The notes under the pieces are model-generated. The model saw only the letters and a list, made by a program, of their open reading frames with translations, ran no database searches and was not told where the DNA came from. Positions 14,101 through 26,100 of a stretch of 64,000 bases of DNA are shown in pieces. Position 1 is the first letter of the stretch. The number at the start of each line of letters is the position of its first letter. The stretch comes from Acanthosoma haemorrhoidale (lineage: Eukaryota; Arthropoda; Insecta; Hemiptera; Acanthosomatidae), in assembly GCA_930367205.1 (NCBI GenBank), contig OV884009.1, positions 92,773,189 to 92,837,188 on the forward strand, given 5' to 3'. The position numbers were made by a program, and so were the translations under genes.

Positions 14101-17100
14101 GGATCTCAAGTTTCCTACCTCATTATTCAAGTTCTGCGTTGTCTAAGGAGGCCCTTTTGGCCCCTTGGATAAAAACTAAAACGCCTCATGAACTAATTCA
14201 ATCAATTTATCTTTAGGATCCAGAGAGACTCATGCAACATTCCCAGAGCTGAATGGCTAGGACCCATTTTCCAGAAGTCAATAAATACTTCCTGGATCCC
14301 TTTCTGTTCCAAACCATTTGGACGAAAACTTCAGAAAAATGAAATCTCCCGAATCGTCATACCCCGAACCTTCAACATTGTCCGTCTTTTCCCACCATTA
14401 ACCTTTGGTATTATATTACTTATCATATCTTATCGAGGGTTTCGTTGTGGTATTTATGGTTTTTACTTTGTGGTGTCTTCATAGACTTCCGTGAAACTGC
14501 ACAATCAAAAATCTGTCTGTGCGATTCAGACAGGAGGTTATTGAGTACAATTTTTTTTTTTTCTAGTTTGAATCTCAAGACGTTTTAGTCCCATGGCACC
14601 GCCCACAGGCATACAGTTCACCATCAGTTGAGTTGACTCCAACAACAACGACAAGTGAAGAAGATACGCACCATCATCTTTATACTGCCTGCACCCAGAC
14701 ATCAGAAAGCGACTCGGCTCCCTCAAACAGGTTGTCTATCAGGATTTTTAGTTACACTTTTAATAGTTATATTATTTCTTGGTGATCTTCAACAACGCTA
14801 ACAACGCACTAACAAGTGACTCACACAACCTTAAACTCGATGAGCTGTTTGCTAAGAATTAACCAATCATTGATATACGGTTTTGTCTGTGAATTTAAAA
14901 GAAAACCTAGATAGATACTACCGGGGACGATTTAAAGAAACATTGAAAGAATGCAGTAGGTTAGGTTTGCCCTCATAGCTGTAAATATCTTGTACCTGAC
15001 TATTTGAATAATTATAATATTCTACTTCCCTTATAAAAAAATTATTATATCTTTCCTAAATAAATGTTACGCTCCTCTGTAAACACTTTATTACTGAATA
15101 TGTATTATGTTTTAATGGCCAGATGAATTCAAGCTTTGGACGGTTTAATGCCCTTTCAAGCCAAATATAATTATAATATAAAATATAATTAATATTATAC
15201 ATGAATATTATAGGGAGCAGCACGATTTTTTTTTAGTTTTATAGAAACAGTTAAGTTGCTTTACTAAGCATACAAGATCGAAATAGAATCAACTATCACT
15301 TTTAACAATTGGTTAAATTTAAAAGTCGGCACATCCACGTGAACTAATTTATAAACTAGTTAATAATTTGGGCACTAATAGAAGAGTTCCATTATTAATA
15401 AAGCTTTATTTAATGTGACCTGCAATTATTGCTGCCAAGAATAAAGGAAGAAGCGAACAGGAACAGGCGATCGTCTGTATATTCTGCGATATAAGCAAAA
15501 AGAAAAATGATCCATTCAATCTGAAACTTTAATGTTGCATTCAAGAACAACTACCGGACTACTATATATGTTTTGAATATAACATCTAATGACAGGGTTT
15601 ATGTGAAAAATCTCCTGTATATGTTAACTCACCGCTGCTCTCTGACTTATAAGATCTCTCTCAATCATTGCTCGAAAGCTATTAAAGATTAAGAATTCTG
15701 ATTTGTTTTCGATATTTTATTGCACCTCAATGGTGGCAAAGCAAAAAGAAATTCAACAAATCCAAAAATTCTTGCTAGCCAAATTCAATGCATGTATATA
15801 ATTTTTTTAATGAAGTTTTCAACTTCACACAATTATTTTTGCTTGTTTCTACCCGAACTGTGGCAAAATTTCAACGTCATTTCATTGAAACTAGAAAATA
15901 CGACATTTTGAAATTCAACATTATGATGGTTCCGCTCTTTTATTTTCGAGTTGTAGTCCGCTCCTAGATCCTTCATCTCCACAAGTCTATTCTGCATGGG
16001 TGTGGGTACATATTCAATTCTGATCCTTCCATGCTTCTATACTTTTTGTATATGATTTTTGTATATGACTCACATTTCCTCTTATAATTAAAGATGCAAG
16101 CCACTTCCCTAAAAATCTAGGTGGATCTGATCCGTCATCATAAGCCCTAAACCCATCCCCATCCTTCTCTCTCTTCCTACCTAACCCACCTCACTTATAA
16201 CACGGGTTCTCAACCCATTCAGTAATCGTCATCCGTTAAGGACCTTGACCTGCTCCTGAAATAATCGTTCACATAAACAATACACGTACTCCAAATAAAG
16301 CAGTCATCTGCTTCCACGACAAGTCCGCAAACTTCTTCTTGTTCCTCCACAGTTTGCATACCGTTGCGAATATTTTATTCAAAATATTATATATAAAATA
16401 TTAATATTTTATTATGATAAAAGATCGCATTCTTACCATATTTACAATTTCACATTTATTCATTCATTCAAAACTATATTTACAATACACATCCATTCAG
16501 GAAATGTGAGGATATTGACAAGCTCCTCATAGTGTTACTGTGGATTGGACTATTAACGTTACTGTGGATAGAAGCTTCAAGTTTATTTCCTTAAGCTTGT
16601 TTTCTATTATGTTGTAAAGTATGTTAGGGCTGCCATCTTTAAAGATGTTCAAATCATATAGCATAAGATACATTTGTCATTAATATTAAGATCTTCGCTA
16701 CGAAACCAGTCTCTAATTTTCGTAGTCAGAATTAAAAAAAACTGCCACAATTTTCAATATTTTCTGGTAACGAACGATATCTATAAAAAAAATAGATGTG
16801 TGGTGCCGGTGTCAAGTGTGTATATATTAAACAATAAAACACCTTCTGTCTCAATAGCTTTATTTGCACCAGAACGTTTTAGACAGTCTATGCCAGCGTG
16901 GCTTTCAAACGTCGGCCAGACGTGATTTTATTGTATATATTTAATATTGCGATATTTAAGTCACTTTTGTAATTTTTATTTTTTAGGCCTATTGGGGCAA
17001 AGCACAAGAGCAAGCACAACAAGGAAATAGTAGTACCTTCGCCAAGTAGTTCATCGTTATCCAGCCCAAATGAGAGTTGCTACAGCTTTGTTAGAAGAGC

Positions 17101-20100
17101 TTTCAAGGTATTCTAATACTTTGATTCTTTTATATGTGCAACCACTTAGTATTGTTCAAGAACGTCAATTATGTGTGATTCCACACAGAATAAGGGTTTC
17201 GTTACACTTCCTAACGATTTTAATGACGTTTTGTAAGTATAGCCAATTAAAGTGTTAACACATATCACATATTATTAATAAGGGCATCCAGCTTATTAAT
17301 TTCATACCGTCCTAAATATAAAAGCAAAGTAATTATTTTTTAATTGCTAATCCATCGATTCATTAATGGTCTGGTATTAATTTAATTATAATTATTAAAT
17401 AATTCCACATTATTTTGTTGCCATACAAAAAATCGAGCTCTTTCATTAAACACCCAACTCGAAATTATAGACGAAAATTTTCATGTGCGAAGTAATTTAT
17501 TATTTATAGCTTAAACAGGGGACAAAAAAACCAAGGTAGACAGACAGGTTAAAACATAAGGGTTTCTGTATTTGAAAAAACAACAACAAACGAAACCCTA
17601 AAAACGAATTAAACTATTATACAATTAATTACTCGTGATAATTATGTGAAATTACTTATAGGAGTTAATTTATTTCAGAAACTAACTGGAGTCAAAAGAA
17701 ATACTCCAACAAGACCTTGGTTCCTTGAGTCTTGGACTTCTTGTACTTCCAAAGATCCACCTCCTAGAAGATATGACCCTGAAGGTTGTGAAGATATTCA
17801 AGATTTACCTATTGAACTTAGACATTTAGAAGGAGATGAAGATATACCATTTGTAAGACCGCTTCCAGCAAGTTTTTTTAAACCTACTCCAGCCGACGTA
17901 TCTTTAAATCATAAATCAAAAAGCTTAAGTGACATTATAACTGTAGATCAAAAGTCATTAGTTCGATCACAATCTAGTTTTCCTTCATTTGAAGGTAATA
18001 ATAACAGTACCCATATAATTGCAAGAGAGTCATATAATGAAGATAAACCAAAATTAGTGAAACAAAAACAATCTATGTGTGAAGAAGATGAAGAACGTGA
18101 TGAAGCTACAGATATGAAAGATCTGATTAAATCTTTACCTGAATTTAAAATATCATCAATTGGTTTAAATAGAAAAGGTAATGTTTTTAAACAGAGTTCT
18201 ATGAATGAGGAATTCATGTCAGCAGAAAGATTACGTGAAAAAGAAAAAGTACGACAAAATATACAAAAACAAGCCTCATTAAATGAAGAACTTATATTTA
18301 ATAGAAACAAGACTTTGGATTCAATAAGAGATACATTTTTTTCAGCATCTACGGCAAAACGACTTCAGTTAATAAAAAACGGGTTAACAAATAAACTGAA
18401 AAGTTCAACAACTGGAATAGAAAAAGTCTCAGGAGCGTCGATTAAAAATGGATTTGTTCGGATTCTTCAAGGTTGGGCTAGTGGTGATTTAAATTCAAAT
18501 CTACCACCAACTCCATCTCCACCTCAACCACCATCACCGCCAGTTTCAGTAGAGTCTCAGACATTCGTAGAAGACAAAAAAGACCAGCCAGGTGAAAGAC
18601 GTCATTCTAGAGAAGATGGTTCCGATTCATCAAAAGACAGCAGTTTGCAGAGTGACACTAGTGTAGATTCAGAGGATAGTTTTGCTTCTGTGATATTCAT
18701 CCCTAAAGCTGATCAGTTAGAGCAACCATCATCAACGACTTCACCTACCCTACAGTCAACACCTGGGTCTCCGCAACCTACATCTCCTAAAATAAAATTT
18801 CCACCACCAATTTCACCAAAGATGAAAAATTCAACGCAACTGACATTTGGGTTACCTCCTTATCCATCATCACCCAAGTTAAAACACCCAAACCAGTTGA
18901 TGAATTCATCAACGCCATCATCACCTAAAATGAAATATTTTCCGCAATCGGCGCCACCCAGAACCTTTCAATCAACTTTTTTAACTTCACCCACATCAAG
19001 AGGCACATCAAAATTTACACCTTCTTCAGCCACTAATTCGCCTCAGGTTTATAAAACAGTAGTAGCATCAAGTAAATCCTTACCGCCAACTTACAAAATA
19101 CCTCATCTTACACCTACATCTCCAACTGCTGAAAATTCTAAATCCTCCGAAAAAGATACGGATTCCCCCCCATTCATAACCACTGGGACTATACCAAAAA
19201 CTAAAAGCTCGTATAATTTTCCTGATACATCTCAGATCACCGAAGACTTTAAATTGTTTGAAGATTTAAAGCCAGCATTATCACCTGGGATATCCCCAAC
19301 CACTCCAGAGAAGCCACCAACCACTCCAGAGAAGCCACCAACCACTCCAGAGAAGCCACCTACCACTCCAGCTGTCACCTCTGTTGAATTAGAACCTTTC
19401 AGCCTTTCACAAAAAGATGAAGAAACGTTAGATGAAAATTTAAAAATTGTCCAGGAAATCGTCCGCCAAAAAGTTGGTGAGTAATTTTGAATTCAATTTA
19501 TTTCATGAATAGTAATTTAATCGTTAGCCAGAGGAAACAAATGGGGTAGTTTCATTTAAAACACAATGAGTGCAATATATTTTATTTTTAAAGCTTTTAT
19601 TACGTTATTCAAATTACTTGCATGTATAAAATGTAAAAATGTATAAAACATATATCATTTTTCACATAAATTTTTACTGTAATATTTTTAATTTACGATA
19701 TTTTTTCGTATCGCTTTTCTCCCTATTGTGTTTACAATTCAATATTTGTTTGGAATTTATTGTTTTGCATATTGTATCATACAAGCGTCAATATAAAGTC
19801 CCGGATTCGGGAAGTCAAATTGATTTAGCATACAAGCCTATTTTAAGTCCCTGTTCGGGCGCCAAATTGATGTAGCATACAGGCATCAATGTAAAGTCCC
19901 TATTTGGGTAGCCAAATTGATTTAGCGTCCTTAGGCTGTTAATTTAAAAAGTACATCTACTCAAATTGTTTGTTGTTCGTAGGCCCAATTGATGTCGCTT
20001 TTTCTCTCCTTGAACCCTTTTATCAAGAAACTAAATTGATATCGTTTGTACACTCATTACCAATATTATAAATGTTAATTTCTTCTACTTATCGTGCCTG

Positions 20101-23100
20101 TAGAGATACCTGGATATTGGATAATAAGCTATAAATGTAATGTAATGGAGTAATTTTTGGTTTTAATGATTAATTCTGTGAGTTCAAAAATATTACTTAC
20201 CTAATGTTTGCTAATGGTTTTCTATATTCTTGCTGTAACTACATACATTTACAGTTCATCTGGGAGTCTTGGCCTCATACTGACACATAGGTAGAGACTG
20301 CTGTCCTTCAAGCAGTCTCTATCTGTATACGACAGAATCAGGAAGAATAAACAATCCAAGAACTTAATGCTTATATAAGTGAAAGTCCCTCCCGCTCCAT
20401 GTTGTTTGATGAATCGGAGAATATTTCAGGAGGCGGCTTCTGTATCACAGCTTCTGAGAAATGGATGCTCACTTATAGATTTAAAGTCTGACTGTTCTGA
20501 AAGTTCCCGTGATCCTAAGTATGGTACTTAACCACGAGTCACATTCCCTTCTTTTACCGCTACCAGGTATCAGTTGCTTAAGGGTACGAAGGTTTGGTGG
20601 AACGGTTTCCTTTGTGTATACCCTACATTTGATTTAGGTATAAGCCACTTGTGGCACCTCCCTCCTATCGCATCTGACTAACTACACCTTCACGGGAGCT
20701 GGACTTCCTAAATTTCTTAAAACATTTTTATTCCGTTAAATAAACTCTACCCCCCCCCCCTGAGAGAGAGAAAAAAGTCGTCTAAGGAGGAAAGTAAATT
20801 GTAGTGAGCCAATGTAGAGGTGGACTGGGTAGTTTTTAAACCACTTGCAACAAAACCCAGAGATTAATCAAGTCGACCATTTCCTTTCCCTCTTCTTCCT
20901 ACCCAAATTTTTTTAATAATATATTTTCGGGCCAATCTACTTTCCTTAACGCACTCCTCTTCTGCACCTTTCCTCCCAAATGTAGCCAAATCTTTCCATC
21001 TTGAACATTTCTACTTACTTCTGAAAAAAATCTTTTAGTTAATCTTCAAACTGCACTCAAATGCCCTAATTTCTGACAAAACTCCTGCTGATTACATCAA
21101 ATTAACCCTACCAGCCACTTTTCCATATATTCTACATAAACAGTCTACGAACACTCCCTCACTACCTTATATATGGAAAAAACGTAAATATTATTTCTAT
21201 TCCTAAATTTTCCAATACCAACCTACATATATCTACCCACATTATGCCCACTTTCGAAGACCGTTCAACACCATATTCAATCACAACTTCCTACTGTCAA
21301 GAAATAAACTTAATCCTCTCCAACCAGACCTTCGCCCGTTATTCTACACATACCTCACTACTAAAAATAACTAATAACATCAGACTTGCTAAAGATGATA
21401 AGAAGGTAACAGTACTTATTCTCTTTGACTTCAATGAAGATTTTGGCACAGTAGACTATAACCACCTTCTTACTAAAATACATCCTCTCCCTCTTTCCGA
21501 AAGCTCCTTAAAATGGCTTAATTCCTTCCTGTAGTACGTTTAGACTCTGGGTGTAACGATTCCTAATATGTCATTCTTCAAATTTCGATACCAATTCCGA
21601 ACATGTCATGACGGATATCAACTTAATCCCTGAATGGGCTGGACGGAATCACTTGAACCTAACCAATCTATAGATCATACCATCTTCATACATATTTAGT
21701 TACTACCCTCCTCTATTAACTATTCCTTACCCAATAACCTTCATACCTCTTCTCCATATTTAACACCAAAGCAAACGTTCATTTAAGCCAAATTAACTCC
21801 CGGCAATCCATACTATCCGACAGTCCTTACTCCCATTGAACTATAATACTACACAATTCCTTTGTCATAATTACAATATCCTTCTGGAATTTTCTTCCCC
21901 CTTTCTTTTCCACCCAATCCATTTCATCTGTTATTATAATTTTTTTATAAATTACTGTTTGTTGCCTGGAGCTGTCTACATTAGTTAATTTTGTTAGATG
22001 ACTGTCCATAATTAAGTTTCTCTTTGATGATCCTTGTGGACATCCTGTTTTTACTAATCACTCTGCTACTTGATCTTTGAACATATTGTAGCATTTGTAT
22101 TTTCACAATACTTCCTTAACATAACGGATTTATGGTTATTACGGATTTAAAAAAGGGAAATTCACTGTTGAGAAGTGTTGGAAGGAAAAATGTTTTGACC
22201 TGATCCTGCCAGGTGCCTTGAGCAATATAGTAGGTATACTAGAAAAGTCCAGCGTTGTGAGAAGGCCTGGGCCAGGGGGGGGGGGTTGGGCATTAACTAT
22301 AAAACTCGGTAATAAAAAGCGGGTAGACAGGATTTTCTGATGGCCACGTAATTTAGTAAATAATAATTTAGTAAATTTTTGTATTGGGGCAGCTGAGTAT
22401 CTATGACAGGGGGACCTTCTCCTGATTCCTGGAGCCAGTACCTCTGGACGCTCTCTTCTTATTCCTGTAACTGGATTTACTATTAATGTTGAAGTGAATA
22501 ATAGGAATCAAGCCAGTATATTCCCAGTATGTATATATGTATGTTGGTAATTATTATGCCGAACACTTCTAATAGCAAGAATTGTGCACTGAGCTCTTTT
22601 GAATCCAAACTGCTCCGAGATATACGGTCTGAACCATATGACAATGGGTATTTTTCCTCTATTTCTTTACTTTCAAAAGACACTTTAGTTTTCTAATATT
22701 TCTTTCATCAGTAAATATACCTAGGTATGGACAAATACACTCTTCCGATTAACTTTTCTCATATTATCATATTCAAGCAATTAATTTCTATATCTGTTGT
22801 TGGTTCTCATTATTTCCTCTTTTTTAAATAAAACATATCACAATTAAAGATTTGGAAGTAAACCCTTTCCCTTAGGGTTTAGCTTTCAATTGCTTAATCT
22901 CATCTATTGCAGTTTTGATGTGTAAATATGAGACAAGACAAATCTAAATAACTGATCTATTTAAAATATATGTACCTATTTTACTTAACTAGTCTATATG
23001 TTCCATATATTTTCTGAATCATTGCCATATAAAATGAATCTTTCAGCTTCAAGGCACCATCAGTTTCCATTGGTCAAAAGATCATCAACAGTATTTGGTA

Positions 23101-26100
23101 AAACTGATTCACCCCCAGTCAGATCAGTTCCTCGTCTTTTATCTCTAGAAATATTTAATCCTGAGACAGATGATATGGACAGCGATTCTTCTGGTTTATC
23201 ATCTCCAGATTCTGTTGGAAGTGTTATATCTATTAAAAATGAAGAAGAGGTTCCTTCTGGTAAGTGAAGTTTTACTTATTTCATATCACATATTAAAAAA
23301 TGATGGTCATATTGCATTAAATTAAGTCAATAACAAACCAAATCAGACATTAAATCACCAAATATTTTTGAAAACTGTTGGATATCGATAAAAACAATTT
23401 AATTATAAAGTAATTAATCTTCAAAGAACATCATGCATTTATTATTATCTGCAACTTTCTTAAATCCCAATTGCAGCTAGACTGCTAGTTATACTTATGA
23501 TTGCTGATATCATAAAACTATATAAGAAGAAGATATATTGTATTATTACTATTGTACATTCAAATATGATTACACACTAAATCAATTGGTTAGTCACGAT
23601 TCATTGATAAAAGATTATTGAAACCATAAACAAAGATATTATGTTTCTTTGTTAAAGAATTATAGGAATGAAATAATAATTAAAAAAGCATGAATACATT
23701 TTTCAATAAACAATTATCAAATTTAGAACATATGCCAAATGTGTTTAAGTTTAAGTTAAATAACTGTTCGTTATTTCAACTAACTCAATAGTTGAACTAC
23801 AAACCTCAACTCCAACTTATTTAGAAATGTATATATTTAGCTGCAGTTAGGTAAAATTCTTATAACAAAAAATGAATGTTATTCACAAATTAATTACTGG
23901 GATAATAAATATTTTTATCTTTTAACAACCAGAGGGCAGTGACATCTTAAAAGTTTGTTTTTTGATGAAGTATTACATTTTCAGATGCAATAAATATTAT
24001 TTCAAATTTATAGTAATAATATACACTATGAATAATTGTTTTCGGTACAATAACATTTATTTTTATTTCTAAATCCTTTTTATAGGTATTTTTTTCAGTA
24101 AGTACTAAGATGAAACATTTTATCTCAATAGTTGAAATAAAATCAATGTTTTGTAAATAAAAGAATTATGAATGCTAAAAATATTTAGGCCTTCTTAATG
24201 AACTGTTTTTAGTTTCGGAAGCTGCAGCTGAACAAATACTGGATATCACTTCAAGTGCATCTCCTTCGAGCCGGACCTCTGGTGTTGGAGCAGAAATTTA
24301 TCCCAGTACAGAAAACAATCAGGAATCATTGGAACTTAAATTACAGGTTGAAGAAGGAGCGGTTGGAGGCATAAATCTCTCACCAAGGTTATCTCCTCTA
24401 CTGGAAGCTGCAGCAGGTGTAGCAAATACATTAGAGGAAACAGTTGAAACTGTAATACAGTCAAGTCCACAACCTATTAGAAAACATCTTAGTTTAAGGA
24501 ATGATCCTAGAATGGCCTTGCAAGATCTTTCAATGTCCAGTAAGCCACTTAGTAATGAGAAAAAGAATAAGCCCATTAGTTTAGAGAATACATTGTTAAG
24601 TCCATTTAGAAAAACAATAGAAGTGCCAAAAAAATTATTACTTGATCATGATAAAATAAACAAAGAAAGAATGTCTTTTGAACAGGGTATAAAGATGGAA
24701 GAGCAACAAGGTAAAAGGTGGGATGAAGAATGTCGCCAACATTTAGCTGAATTTGCAGAGAAGTTGAGTGAAAAGTTACTAGCTGAGATAGATAGGTACA
24801 GGGAACAAAATGCTATCGTGAGTTCACTATCACCAATTCATAGGAAATATAGCAAAGATTTTAGTGATATTCAAGATCCCTATTTGTTTAAACTCAATGA
24901 AGATTTGTATGATTTGACAAAATTAAGCATTGAGCTTCATGAAGAAAATATAGCTATGAAAGCAAAAGAAATGCAATTCATAGAAAATGAATTAAGATCT
25001 AGAAGGATTAAAGGAGAAGGAGCATCAATGGAAGAAAAACACATAGAACATAATTCAAAATTAGATCCTTTTATTTGTAAACTTACATACCCAAACCAGA
25101 CTTCATCACTTTTTTCAATGGTTCCTGACAAAAAAACTATTACATATTTGCCTGAAGAAGAAATGCCATTATTAGAAGAATTTTCAGACGAAGGCTCAAA
25201 TTTCTTATCTTCTAGTCTAAATGTAAAACCATTACCAGTAAGTAGCTTCCTAGGACACCATACAAGTCCTGATGGTGTAGTAACAATTGAAAGTAAATTC
25301 GATCCTGAAATATTTCAGAAAGATGAAGCATGTAATATAACAGCCCCTAGAACTTCATCCAAAGAAAAAATTGTCGAATCAAGTGAAAAATATGGTGGTC
25401 GGGAAGAAACATGGGTTGATTCCAGAAGAAATACAATTATGCCAAGTGGTAAATTACTTATTGCTAATCTTATGACTCCATCAATCCAAACTATTCCAGA
25501 TATTCCTAACATAGCTAAAAAAGAAGAAACAACTAAAATCGAATTACTTCCTGCCAAAGAGATGCCAAGAAGACCAAGTATTTCAGTGGAAATGACCGAT
25601 TCCGGTGATAAAACTAAAGAAGAAATATTAGCAGATTGTGCCCTGCATTTAGGCGTTTCACTCGAATCCAGTGAAGCTGGCGACATTTCAGAGAGAACAG
25701 GCAGCAGTAGTGAAGGTAGCAGGCCAGGTTCGAGACGTGATACAATACAGATTTCACATTCTCCTAGTATTTTTTCTCTTAGGCCTGGTGCATCTCTTGA
25801 ATCAAGTGATGCCGGAGACATTTCTGAAAGAACAGGCAGCGATGGTAGTCGGGAATCTCGAAAAGACACAGCTTCATTTAGTGATATAACTAGTGGTAGC
25901 CAGAGTTCACTATTGAGGCCAGGTAATTCAGTAGAATCCAGTGATGCAGGTGATACTTCAGATCGAACGGGAAGTGACTTGAGCAGACAAAATACAAGTT
26001 CGGCTGGTAAAACAACAAGCACTGCATCAATTACTTCTGACAAAGCGAGTGACTGTAGCAAAGATGCAAGATTTGCTGACAGGAGAATGGCGAGATGTGA

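Noticed and set aside
16987..17049. Apparent premature stop when exon 3 is joined to exon 5
   Set aside because: Resolved by exon 4 at 14567-14730, which changes the phase, so the gene is intact.
17948..18310. 120-codon antisense frame in exon 6
   Set aside because: Same shadow effect. No recognisable domain.
19778..20050. CRISPR-like repeat array
   Set aside because: Units are degenerate, contiguous with no unique spacers of constant size, and contain a tRNA-Lys PBS. The context is a eukaryotic intron.
25315..26061. 248-codon open frame antisense to TRMT9B exon 8
   Set aside because: It mirrors the Ser-rich coding strand (repeats such as [11 protein letters not shown] are the reverse of the ESSxAGDxSERTGS repeats). 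Open antisense frames arise from codon bias opposite low-complexity coding.
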